In this document: positions 51,301-59,460 of the stretch, piece after piece
How positions within the stretch are numbered: position 1 is the first letter of the stretch
Layout of the letters: each line of letters starts with the position of its first letter
Source: Moorella humiferrea
GTDB lineage: Bacteria; Bacillota; DSM-521; Neomoorellales; Neomoorellaceae
DNA: 64,000 bases
NCBI RefSeq assembly: GCF_039233145.1
Contig: NZ_CP136419.1
Coordinates: forward strand, 780,001 to 844,000
Direction of reading: 5' to 3'
Notes under the pieces: model-generated
What the model was told of the DNA's origin: nothing
Seen by the model: only the letters and a program-made list of their open reading frames with translations
Database searches by the model: none
Made by a program: the position numbers and the translations under genes

Positions 51301-52044
51301 ATGGGCATGATGTCTTCCCTGCGCCGGTTGGGGAAAAAGCGGCCGGTTTTAGGGATTTTGTTTGTAGTTGTCTTGAGTATAGGGTTGATAGGTAGCTATG
51401 CCATTTTCGCTTCGCCGCGGGGAGCGTCTACGGTACCGTCTGCCCAGGATGCGGCATCCGGCTCCGACCAGCAGGCCGAAGATCTGCAGAAGGCCGCCCA
51501 GGAACAAATCAACCAGCTGCAGGCGCAAATAAACAATTTGCAGCGGGAACTGCAGTCCCGGCCTGACGATAAAGACCTCCTCCTGCAGCTGGGCGATACT
51601 CAATACAGCCTGGGCACCATGTATTTATTTACCGGCGGCGATCCGGCCAAGGCCGGCGAAAGCTTCAAGGCAGCAGTAAGCAACTATCAGCAGGTGGTGA
51701 AACTAAATCCCCAGGAAAAGGGGATCTACCTGCGCCTGGCCGGAGCGGCCCTGTATGCTGGGGACGATAAGCTTGCGGAAGAAAACTTTCAGGCCGCCAT
51801 CAAGGCCGATCCCACCGATAATAATGCCCGCCTGAGTTACGGCATGTACCTGGCTTCCATAAAGGGTGACTTCCAGGGGGCCGTAAATCAGTGGCAGGAA
51901 ATTTTAAAAAACAACCCGGACAAAGAACTGGCCGATCAGGTACAGGAAATGATCAAGCAGGCCGAAGCGGCCCGGCAACAGCAGCAGGCAGGTGCAGGAG
52001 CAAGCGATCAGCCTCCAAACCAGGCCCAGCAGTCGCAGCAGTAA
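51301..52044 (+). CDS. Membrane-anchored TPR protein
   Basis: 247 residues. One N-terminal membrane helix (about 16-36) is followed by a coiled coil (about 55-85, Gln-rich). Then come several TPR units ('SFKAAVSNYQQVVKLNPQEKGIYLRLAGAALYAGDDKLAEENFQAAIKADPTDNNARLSYG' spans two repeats when split) and a Gln-rich tail. Probably an external scaffold protein. No family-specific function is evident. Confidence 0.8.
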   Translation: MGMMSSLRRLGKKRPVLGILFVVVLSIGLIGSYAIFASPRGASTVPSAQDAASGSDQQAEDLQKAAQEQINQLQAQINNLQRELQSRPDDKDLLLQLGDTQYSLGTMYLFTGGDPAKAGESFKAAVSNYQQVVKLNPQEKGIYLRLAGAALYAGDDKLAEENFQAAIKADPTDNNARLSYGMYLASIKGDFQGAVNQWQEILKNNPDKELADQVQEMIKQAEAARQQQQAGAGASDQPPNQAQQSQQ

Positions 52045-52066
52045 ACGGCGTTCCATAAAAGGCAAA

Positions 52067-52091
52067 GGACCAGCCGGCGAGCTGGTCTTTT
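52067..52091 (+). terminator. Terminator between convergent genes
   Basis: GACCAGC (52068-52074) / GCTGGTC (52081-52087) followed by TTTT on the plus strand. The other strand has CCTTT after the stem, so it may also serve the radical SAM gene. Confidence 0.8.
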
Positions 52092-52097
52092 GTTTAC

Positions 52098-53429
52098 CTA
52101 TTTGGCCAGGGAAGGCCGCGGTAAGGTAAAGTTGCCGGTACGAATTCTCTCCAGGAAATGATAAAAGCGCTTGCGAATATTTAAATTTAAAGCCCAGAGG
52201 ATGGGAGCGTGTTTTTTGACCAGTCCCAGGCGGCGGGAAATGGAGCCCAGGGAGTAAAATTCCTGCCAGGCCCAGTTAAAGCCTTCCTGGAGGGTCCTGG
52301 CGCTCATGTTTTTGGGCTCAAAGACGACCTTGCTGATGGTATACTCACGCCAGTCGTTGCAGGTAATGCGCCCTTCCCGCTCCATCGTTTCCCTTAAAGG
52401 CGTTCCCGGGAAGGGGGTGAGGATGCCGAACTGGGCCGCTTCCAGGCGGTTTTCCTGGGCAAACTTGACGGTCTGTTCAAAAACGCTTTCATCGTCTTCG
52501 TCAAGGCCGAAAACAAAGGCGCCTTCAATGGCAATGCCGTGGTCGTGGATCCTTTTGATGGCCTCCCGGTATTCCTCCACCCGGTTGACGGCTTTGCCCA
52601 CGGCCTTTAAATTACCGGGGGAAAGGGATTCAAAGCCGATGAAAAGGCCGATGCAGCCGCTGGCCGCAGCTAACCGCAGCAGATCTTCATCCCTTGCGAT
52701 GTTTAAAGATCCCTGGCTGAACCATTTAATTTTCCGCGGCAGGCGGGCCAATTCGGTGAAGAGACGGCGGGCGTAACCTGGATGGCCGACGATGTTATCG
52801 TCGATAAAGGCGATGACCTCGCCTTCCAACTCCGCAACTTCCTGGATTACATCCTCCACCGGCCGGAAACGGAAGCTTTTACCGAAGAAGCGGCTGACGG
52901 TGCAGAAGGAGCAGGCAAAGGGGCAACCCCTGGTCGTTTGGACCGTATCGGGAACCAGATAGCGGTCGCGGTTTAAAAGGTCCCGCCGCGGGTGCACCAT
53001 ATGTTCTAAGGAAGGGCGTTCTTCCGGACGGTAAACGGGCTTTAGTTTCCCATCTTCTAAATCGCTTAGAAGCTGCTGCCACAACCCTTCAGCTTCGCCG
53101 ACGACCACGGCGTCGGCGTGGGCGGAGGCTTCTTCCGGCAGGGCGGATGGGTGCATGCCGCCCAGGACCACCGTAGTACCCTTAGCCCGGAAGGCATCGG
53201 CTATTTCATAGGCCCGGGGAGCCAGGGCAGTCATGGCCGAAATGCCGACAAGATCGTACTTTGCATTATAATCAATATCGGTTAAACTTTCATCAAGGAT
53301 AGTTACCTCATGCCGGGGCGGCGTCAGGGCCGCCAGGGTGATTAAGTTAAGGGGCGGGAAAATCGATTTCTCCTTTTCGCTTTCCCACAGGGGATCATGC
53401 CAGGCCGGAGCGATTAAAGCGATTTTCAT
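52098..53429 (-). CDS. B12-binding domain radical SAM protein
   Basis: 443 residues from ATG 53429, with GGAGG upstream; longer in-frame starts are rejected. An N-terminal B12-binding fold ('KYDLVGISAMTALAPRAYEIADAFRAKGTTVVLGGMHPSALPEEA') precedes a radical SAM core with C-x3-C-x2-C ('TRGCPFACSFCTVSRFFGKSFR'). The tail 'FNWAWQEFYSLGSISRRLG' is typical of the B12-radical SAM subgroup that includes lipid-modifying enzymes such as hopanoid methylase. Substrate unknown. It is divergent from the sugar kinase gene. Confidence 0.88.
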   Translation of the reverse strand: MKIALIAPAWHDPLWESEKEKSIFPPLNLITLAALTPPRHEVTILDESLTDIDYNAKYDLVGISAMTALAPRAYEIADAFRAKGTTVVLGGMHPSALPEEASAHADAVVVGEAEGLWQQLLSDLEDGKLKPVYRPEERPSLEHMVHPRRDLLNRDRYLVPDTVQTTRGCPFACSFCTVSRFFGKSFRFRPVEDVIQEVAELEGEVIAFIDDNIVGHPGYARRLFTELARLPRKIKWFSQGSLNIARDEDLLRLAAASGCIGLFIGFESLSPGNLKAVGKAVNRVEEYREAIKRIHDHGIAIEGAFVFGLDEDDESVFEQTVKFAQENRLEAAQFGILTPFPGTPLRETMEREGRITCNDWREYTISKVVFEPKNMSARTLQEGFNWAWQEFYSLGSISRRLGLVKKHAPILWALNLNIRKRFYHFLERIRTGNFTLPRPSLAK

Positions 53430-53546
53430 TTTTAAACCTCCAATAAAAAGCATTTTAGCAATAATATGGCCCGCAATTTCAAGTATCATGTATACTTTCG
53501 CCAATACAATGACGAAATCCTGCAAAAATGGAAAGGAAGGGTAAAG

Positions 53547-54485
53547 TTGTGCCTTTTGGGTATAGATCTGGGCGGTACGACGATTAAAGCCGGACTTGTT
53601 GACTTGGAAGGACAATTATTGGTCAAGGCCCAGGTGCCGACGGGGGCCGGGGACGGGGCGGCGGCAGTTTTGGGGCGCATCGGCGCCCTTACCGACGAAC
53701 TTTGCCGCCGTTTAGGTATCACCAGAAAAGATTTAAAAGGGATCGGCATCGGTGTGCCCGGTTCGGTGGAAGGGGAAAAAGGGCTGGTTCGCCTGGCACC
53801 CAACCTTTTCTGGCGCGATTTTCCCCTAGGGGAAGAGCTATCCGCCAGGCTGGGCTTACCGGTGGCCGTCGACAACGATGCCCATGTGGCCGCCCTGGGA
53901 GAGATGTGGCGGGGAGCGGGGCGCGGTTTGCAATCCCTGCTGATGATTACCGTTGGTACGGGCATCGGCTCGGCCCTGATTATTAACGGCTACGTCTGGC
54001 GCGGTTTCTTCGGCTACGGCGCCGAGATGGGGCACGTAAAAATGCTGCCGGACGGTCCTCTCTGCCATTGCGGCGGCAGGGGGTGTCTGGAAACCCTGGC
54101 TTCGGCAACGGCCATGGTGCGCCGGTTCCGTGAATACCTGGCCGCCGGTCGGATTTCACGACTTCAGGACGCGCCCGGGCTGGGTGCCCGGGAAATATTG
54201 GCAGCGGCAGCCGGCGGAGATGAACTCTGCCTTCAGGTGGTGGATGAGGCTGCCTCTTTCCTGGGCAGGGCCCTGGCCAATGCCGCCCTCATTGTCGGGC
54301 CGGAAGCTGTTATTATCGGCGGCGGACCGGTGCAGGCCGGTGAAGTTTTTTTGGCACCCGTACGCAGCTACCTGACGGAAGCCCTGGGCGCCTGGCAAAT
54401 TAGACCACTGCCGGTTGTGGCGGCCGGCTTGAGAAATGATGCCGGCATAATCGGTGCCGCCCGTCTGGCTCTGCAATTAACGTGA
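53547..54485 (+). CDS. ROK family sugar kinase (glucokinase-like)
   Basis: 312 residues from TTG 53547, six bases after AAGGAAGGG; an upstream in-frame start lacks support. ATP motif 'LLGIDLGGTTIKAGLVD', 'GIGVPGSVEGEKG', 'VDNDAHVAALGE', 'ITVGTGIGSALIING' and the ROK zinc site 'CHCGGRGCLE' are present. It likely phosphorylates glucose or a related sugar. It has no helix-turn-helix, so it is an enzyme rather than a repressor. Confidence 0.9.
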   Translation: MCLLGIDLGGTTIKAGLVDLEGQLLVKAQVPTGAGDGAAAVLGRIGALTDELCRRLGITRKDLKGIGIGVPGSVEGEKGLVRLAPNLFWRDFPLGEELSARLGLPVAVDNDAHVAALGEMWRGAGRGLQSLLMITVGTGIGSALIINGYVWRGFFGYGAEMGHVKMLPDGPLCHCGGRGCLETLASATAMVRRFREYLAAGRISRLQDAPGLGAREILAAAAGGDELCLQVVDEAASFLGRALANAALIVGPEAVIIGGGPVQAGEVFLAPVRSYLTEALGAWQIRPLPVVAAGLRNDAGIIGAARLALQLT

Positions 54486-54512
54486 AGAAAAAATATTTAA
54501 AGCGGGAGGAAT

Positions 54513-54550
54513 TTGACATTGAATGTAGAATTAATACCATAACAATGGTA
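54513..54550 (+). promoter_or_regulatory. Promoter with overlapping inverted repeat upstream of the Tct transporter
   Basis: The 328-base gap 54486-54813 is AT-rich and has no gene. TTGACA (54513-54518) with a 16-base spacer precedes TACCAT (54535-54540), and that -10 is the left arm of a dyad TACCAT-AACA-ATGGTA (54535-54550). A repressor binding there would block transcription. A second weaker dyad, CCTTATA (54660-54666) / TATAAGG (54681-54687), lies downstream. The regulator is unknown. Confidence 0.45.
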
Positions 54551-54813
54551 AGACCACAGACGTCGGATGGAATAGGTGATAAAAAATGATTGGGCAGGCT
54601 AAAAGTTGGGGTCGAATGACCGTAGAAGATAATGGAACGACGAGGAGGAAGGAATTGAACCTTATATAATGAATATGTTGTATAAGGCCTCAAGAATGCA
54701 TTCACATACACAATTTAACATATAAAATAAAATGAAAGGAGGGGGTATAAAAGTTATAAATTAAAATGTTAATCATATTTTACCAAATATTAACTAAAAG
54801 GGGAGGAATGGGC

Positions 54814-55800
54814 ATGTTTAAGAAATCCCGTCGCCTGTTGGCGGGGATGGTCCTGCTGACGGCAGGAATCCTATTTATGGTAACCGGGTGCGGCAAGTCG
54901 CAGACCCAGAAAACTGCCGACAAGTATCCGGAAAAACCGATTACCTATCTTATAACCTTCGATCCCGGCGGCCAGTCGGACCGGGAGGCGCGGCGGCAGC
55001 AACCTTTACTGGAGAAGATCCTGGGGCAAAAAATAATAATTGATTACAAAGTCGGCGGCGGCGGCGCCGTAGGCTGGAGCGAACTGGCCCGCTCGAAACC
55101 CGACGGCTATACTATTGCCGGCTTCAACCTGCCCCACATAATCCTGCAGCCCATGCAGCAGGAAACGGGTTACAAGACCGAACAGATCGTGCCGGTGGCC
55201 CTTTTCCAATCGACACCCCTGGGACTGGCGGTTTTGAAGGACAGCCCCTATAAGACCCTGGAGGACTTCCTCAATGCAGCGAAACAAAAGCCAGGTGAAA
55301 TCTCCATCGGTGGTTCCGGTACCTTCTCCGGCCATCAAATGGCCACCCTGCGCTTGGAAAAGATGACGGGAACCAAATTTAAGTACGTACCCTTTACGGG
55401 TTCTGCCCCCCAGATGACGGCTTTCCTGGGCGGCCATGTTGATGCTGTTTTTGCCAACTCCGATGATCTGGTAAAGCAGAAAGATAAAATTCGCGTTCTG
55501 GCCTTTGCCAGCAATGAGCGTTTTGAAGCGTTTTCAGATGCCCCTACCTTTAAAGAAAAGGGTATCGACCTGGTGGAAACCATTGACCGGGGCGTTGCCG
55601 TACCGCCCGGAACACCGGATAACGTGATTAAAAAGTTAGAAGCCGCCTTCCTGGAAATTGCCAAGAATCCGGATATTCAGGCCCAAATGAAGAAAGAAGG
55701 CTTTGTGCCCATAGCCATGGGCCACGACGAGTGTAAGGCCTATATTGAAAAAATGACCGGTATTTATAAAGAAATTGTTGCCGGATTAAAAACTAACTGA
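54814..55800 (+). CDS. tctC: TctC/Bug-family substrate-binding lipoprotein
   Basis: 328 residues from ATG 54814, seven bases after GGGAGG (ATG 54808 is too close). A lipoprotein signal peptide ends in the lipobox 'VTGC' at about residue 24. The Bug fold motifs are 'PITYLITFDPGGQSDREARR', 'VGGGGAVGWSELARSKPDGYT' and 'GSGTFSGHQMATLRLEKMTG'. This family captures carboxylates outside the membrane for a TctAB permease, which is encoded next. Confidence 0.9.
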   Translation: MFKKSRRLLAGMVLLTAGILFMVTGCGKSQTQKTADKYPEKPITYLITFDPGGQSDREARRQQPLLEKILGQKIIIDYKVGGGGAVGWSELARSKPDGYTIAGFNLPHIILQPMQQETGYKTEQIVPVALFQSTPLGLAVLKDSPYKTLEDFLNAAKQKPGEISIGGSGTFSGHQMATLRLEKMTGTKFKYVPFTGSAPQMTAFLGGHVDAVFANSDDLVKQKDKIRVLAFASNERFEAFSDAPTFKEKGIDLVETIDRGVAVPPGTPDNVIKKLEAAFLEIAKNPDIQAQMKKEGFVPIAMGHDECKAYIEKMTGIYKEIVAGLKTN

Positions 55801-55818
55801 AAAGCCGGGTGATCGTTT

Positions 55819-56283
55819 ATGCGGACGCTACGGACGGCTGATATGGTTAGCGGCGTCCTGCTGGCAGCCATGGGCCTCTTGTCCGTTTTAGCTTCATTAA
55901 AAATCAAAGGGGTTACGGGGGAACATTTACACCCCCGTACCCTTCCTTATCTTTTAAGTTTGGTCGTTTTAATTACGGGCATTATCCTCTTTTTCAACGC
56001 CTGGCGGTACCGGGGCGAAGAGAGGATCGTTGACTGGCCGGACCGGGAAGGATGGAAGCGGATTGCCGTTTCCCTGATTGGCATAATAGTCTACATGCTT
56101 TTAATCGAGCCCCTGGGCTTTACGTTAAGCAGTTTTTTGTTCCTGTTTTTTTTAATCTGGTATCTGGGCCGGTATAATGTTCTGTTGATAATCCTTTTGG
56201 CCCTCGCCACTTCTGTAGTAATTTATTTCTTGTTTATCCAATTTCTTGGATTAACCTTCCCGGTGGGCCCCCTGGGCTGGTAG
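55819..56283 (+). CDS. tctB: TctB family membrane subunit
   Basis: 154 residues with four membrane helices; 'LKIKGVTGEHLHPRTLPYLLSLVVLITGIILFF' and 'LIEPLGFTLSSFLFLFFLIWYLGRY' match TctB. Small subunit of the tripartite tricarboxylate transporter. GTG-started tctA follows 12 bases after its stop. Confidence 0.88.
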   Translation: MRTLRTADMVSGVLLAAMGLLSVLASLKIKGVTGEHLHPRTLPYLLSLVVLITGIILFFNAWRYRGEERIVDWPDREGWKRIAVSLIGIIVYMLLIEPLGFTLSSFLFLFFLIWYLGRYNVLLIILLALATSVVIYFLFIQFLGLTFPVGPLGW

Positions 56284-56295
56284 GAGGCGAAGACG

Positions 56296-57804
56296 GTGAG
56301 TTTTTCCTGGAGTTATTTACTAAACGGTTTTTCCCAGGCTTTTACGCCCATGAATATCCTTTATGCCTTCCTGGGCAGCATAGTCGGTACCCTAGTGGGC
56401 GTTCTTCCGGGTATCGGCCCTACTTCGGCCATTGCCATCCTTTTGCCTTTAACGACGATTTTACCCCCCATTCCGGCCATCATCATGATGGCAGCCATTT
56501 ATTATGGAGCCATGTACGGCGGCTCGACGACGGCCATTGTAGTCAACATCCCCGGAGAGGCTTCGTCAGTACCGACGGCCATGGACGGTTACCAGCTGGC
56601 GCGGCAGGGCCGCGGCGGTCCGGCACTGGGTATAGCGGCTATATCATCATTTGTGGCCGGGACCTTAAGCCTGGTGGGCCTGACCTTCTTTGCCCCGCTG
56701 CTGGCCAATGTAGCCCTGGCCTTCGGTCCGCCGGAGTATTTTGCCTTAATGTTCATGGCCTTGAGTTTAGTAATCAGCCTTTCGGGCAAGGCCCTCTTAA
56801 AAGGCCTTATTGCCACGGCCCTGGGCCTTCTGGTAGCTATGATCGGCCTGGATCCCTTGACGGGTGAGGCCCGTTTGACCTTCGGTTCGGTTTCCCTGAT
56901 GGCGGGTATTAACTTTATCAGCGTCATCATCGGCCTTTTTGCCATAGGGGAAGTACTGGTCAATATCGAGCGGGCGGTGGCGGCAATTTATGAAAACAAA
57001 ATTCGTGACTGGCTCCCGACCCTCGAAGACTTGAAACACAGCTGGGGGGCCATGTGGCGTTCTTCGATAATCGGCTTTTTCCTGGGGCTTTTACCGGGTT
57101 GCAGCCCGGCGGTAACCACTTTTATCGCCTATGATGCCGAAAAGAAGATTTCCAAGCGCTCCCATCTTTTCGGCCATGGCGCCATTGAAGGGGTGGCGGC
57201 GGCCGAGGGTGCAAATAACGCTACCTGCAGCGGCGGTTTTGTGCCTTTATTTTCCTTCGGCATTCCTTCCGGGCCGGCCCTGGCCGTCCTCCTGGGTGGG
57301 TTCATGATGTACGGTCTCCAGCCCGGTCCCATGCTCTTTAAGGAAAATCCGGATTTAGTGTGGACGGTCATTGCTAGTATGTATTTGGGTAATCTAATAC
57401 TGCTCATTTTAAATCTCCCTCTGGTGGGACTCTGGGCGCGAATAGCTCTAATACCTTTCCCCATATTAGGTCCCATGATCATTTTGTTCTCGGTCATCGG
57501 CGCCTACAGCGTCCGTTTCCTGATGTTCGACGTATGGGTGGCCCTGCTTTTTGGAATTCTTGGCTATTTGATGCGTAAATTGGGCTTCCCCTTGGCGCCC
57601 ATGGTCTTGGCTACCGTCCTGGCCCAGATGCTGGAGACTTCCTTAAAGCAGTCCCTGGTGCTTTCTAGCGGTTCGCCTTTGATTTTCTTTACGCGGCCCA
57701 TTGCGGCGGCCTTTATGTTCCTGGCTATAATCATGATTGTATGGGGATTGTGGCTGCAGTTCAGCGGCCGGAGCGCCCAGCTGGCGGCCGATGAAAGTGA
57801 TTAA
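56296..57804 (+). CDS. tctA: TctA family large membrane subunit
   Basis: 502 residues from GTG 56296, about 12 membrane helices. The family signatures 'GVLPGIGPTSAIAILLPLTTILPP' and 'AIYYGAMYGGSTTAIVVNIPGEASSVPTAMDGYQLARQG' are intact; the repeat 'GLLPGCSPAVTTFIAYDAEKKISK' also occurs in the second half. It moves carboxylates using an ion gradient. Confidence 0.95.
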   Translation: MSFSWSYLLNGFSQAFTPMNILYAFLGSIVGTLVGVLPGIGPTSAIAILLPLTTILPPIPAIIMMAAIYYGAMYGGSTTAIVVNIPGEASSVPTAMDGYQLARQGRGGPALGIAAISSFVAGTLSLVGLTFFAPLLANVALAFGPPEYFALMFMALSLVISLSGKALLKGLIATALGLLVAMIGLDPLTGEARLTFGSVSLMAGINFISVIIGLFAIGEVLVNIERAVAAIYENKIRDWLPTLEDLKHSWGAMWRSSIIGFFLGLLPGCSPAVTTFIAYDAEKKISKRSHLFGHGAIEGVAAAEGANNATCSGGFVPLFSFGIPSGPALAVLLGGFMMYGLQPGPMLFKENPDLVWTVIASMYLGNLILLILNLPLVGLWARIALIPFPILGPMIILFSVIGAYSVRFLMFDVWVALLFGILGYLMRKLGFPLAPMVLATVLAQMLETSLKQSLVLSSGSPLIFFTRPIAAAFMFLAIIMIVWGLWLQFSGRSAQLAADESD

Positions 57805-57834
57805 CCCGGGAGGGAGCCAGCAAAAACGTTAACC

Positions 57835-57870
57835 ATCAGGGAAGCCTTAACTGGGGCTTCCCTGATTATT
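57835..57870 (+). terminator. Hairpin between tctA and the LarA-family gene
   Basis: Perfect 12-pair stem ATCAGGGAAGCC (57835-57846) / GGCTTCCCTGAT (57855-57866) followed by TATT. The short T-run may let some transcripts read into larA, so attenuation rather than complete stop is possible. Confidence 0.7.
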
Positions 57871-57901
57871 AGGCGGCTTGCAGCGCAAAGGAGGCTTTAA
57901 A

Positions 57902-59173
57902 TTGGCTAAAGTGAAAGTTCCTTACGGGGAAGGGTACCAGGTCGGCGAACTGCCGCCGGGGTTGAAAGTGTACGAAATAGCCCCCCGGAACGTAGCCGGG
58001 GTAAATGATGCCGTCGCTGAAATACGCCGGGCTCTGGAAAACCCCATCGGCAACAGGGGAATAGAAGAACTGCGCGGGGCAAAAAAAGTAGTCATCGTCG
58101 TCAGCGACTTGACACGACCGGTACCCAACGCCGTGATTTTGCCGGTGCTGTTGGAAAAACTGAATGCCATAGGCATCAAGGATGAGCAGGTCACCGTTCT
58201 GGTTGGAGCCGGGCTGCACCGCCCGGCACCGCCGGAAGAATTTCCCCTAATCGTCGGTCCTGAAGTTGCGGCCCGGGTCAGGGTCATAAGCCATGACGCT
58301 CATGCCCCGGGTGTTTTACAGCCCGTCGGTGTTTCCTCCCGGGGAACGCCCATCTGGATCAACAAACACTACCTGGAGGCCGACGGCCGCATCCTCGTAG
58401 GGATGATTGATCCCCACCAGATCGTTGGCTACAGTGCCGGGGCCAAATCCCTGGTCATCGGCTGCGGCGGTGAGGCTACCATTCGCGCCAACCATGCCCA
58501 CCTGGTGGAACCGGAGGCCGTTCTTGGGCGGGTAGAGGGCAACCCTGCCCGGGAGGATATTGATGAAATCGGCGGTCTGGTAGGTATCAACTTGATCGTT
58601 AACGTCATCCTGAACAATCGCAAAGAAATTGTTCGCGCTGTGGCCGGCCATTATCTGGAAGCCCACCGGGCCGGAGTGGCTGTGGCCCGAGAAGTATGCG
58701 AGGTTCCTGTTCCCGAAGTCGTTGATCTGGCCATTGTCTCCCCGGGCGGTTTTCCCAAGGACATCAACCTCTATCAAGCCCAGAAGGGACTTTATCACGC
58801 CACGCCGGTAGTAAAAGAGGGCGGGATCATCATCCTCTGCGCCGAATGCCGGGAAGGTGCGGGGGAAGAGCGCTTTGTCGCCGGGATGAAAGCCGGCGAT
58901 ACGCCCGAGGCGGTAATGGCCTCCTTCTGCAGCCGGGAGTTCGCCATGGGGTACCATAAAGCCTTTCTCTGGTGTCGTTCCCTGGTCCGCGCCAGGGTAA
59001 TCCTGGTCGGCAGCGGGGTGGACGAGGAACTAGCGCAGGTAATGATGGTCCGCAAGGCGCCGGACCTCCAGGCGGCAATCGTTCTGGCGCTACAGGAGCT
59101 ACCGCATGCCGGGGCGGTTGCTATTTTGCCCAAGGCCAATTCGACGATACCGGTATTGGTACGCAAATCTTAA
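57902..59173 (+). CDS. larA: LarA-family (nickel-pincer dependent) isomerase/racemase homologue
   Basis: 423 residues from TTG 57902 behind AGGAGGC. The LarA motifs are visible: 'VIVVSDLTRPVPNAVILPVLL', 'GAGLHRPAPPEEF', 'SHDAHAPG', and 'DPHQIVGYSAGAKSLVIGCGGEATIRANHAHL' with the Lys that binds the pincer cofactor and His ligands. Characterised members racemise lactate or epimerise other alpha-hydroxy acids. Placement after a TctCBA importer suggests that the imported substrate is a hydroxy acid; this is inference. The larB, larC and larE cofactor genes are not in the window. Confidence 0.85.
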   Translation: MAKVKVPYGEGYQVGELPPGLKVYEIAPRNVAGVNDAVAEIRRALENPIGNRGIEELRGAKKVVIVVSDLTRPVPNAVILPVLLEKLNAIGIKDEQVTVLVGAGLHRPAPPEEFPLIVGPEVAARVRVISHDAHAPGVLQPVGVSSRGTPIWINKHYLEADGRILVGMIDPHQIVGYSAGAKSLVIGCGGEATIRANHAHLVEPEAVLGRVEGNPAREDIDEIGGLVGINLIVNVILNNRKEIVRAVAGHYLEAHRAGVAVAREVCEVPVPEVVDLAIVSPGGFPKDINLYQAQKGLYHATPVVKEGGIIILCAECREGAGEERFVAGMKAGDTPEAVMASFCSREFAMGYHKAFLWCRSLVRARVILVGSGVDEELAQVMMVRKAPDLQAAIVLALQELPHAGAVAILPKANSTIPVLVRKS

Positions 59174-59195
59174 GTGTGGCAGGGGGTGAGGAGCG

Positions 59196-59393
59196 ATCCG
59201 GATATACCTGAACGGCAAGGAACTTCAAGTTGAACGGGGTACAACGGTGGCCGCCCTGCTCCAAAAGGAAGGGTTTCAGAACCCTGCCGCCACGGTGGCA
59301 GTTAACGACAGGGTGCTGCCGCGCCGGGAATGGCATTATCGCCTGGGCGAAGGCGACCGGGTAGAAATTATAATCCTCATGGATGGGGGTTAA
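59196..59393 (+). CDS. ThiS/MoaD-like sulfur carrier protein, apparent ATC start
   Basis: 65 residues, beta-grasp pattern 'RIYLNGKELQVERGTTVAALLQKEGF', 'ATVAVNDRVLPRREW', 'GDRVEIIILMDGG' with the C-terminal Gly-Gly required for adenylation. Homologues begin M-R-I-Y or M-K-I-Y, and here the aligned first codon is ATC at 59196, directly after GGGTGAGGAGCG. An in-frame TGA lies three codons upstream and no ATG, GTG or TTG is in frame before 59247. So it either starts at a rare ATC codon or lost its start. Possible roles are thiamin sulfur transfer or sulfur donation to a neighbouring pathway. Confidence 0.7.
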   Translation: MRIYLNGKELQVERGTTVAALLQKEGFQNPAATVAVNDRVLPRREWHYRLGEGDRVEIIILMDGG

Positions 59394-59460
59394 AGAAGGA
59401 AAAGGTGCGCCGGCGGCGAATTAAGTCCAGGTATCTTTTTAGCGGTAAAGGAGAATCGCC

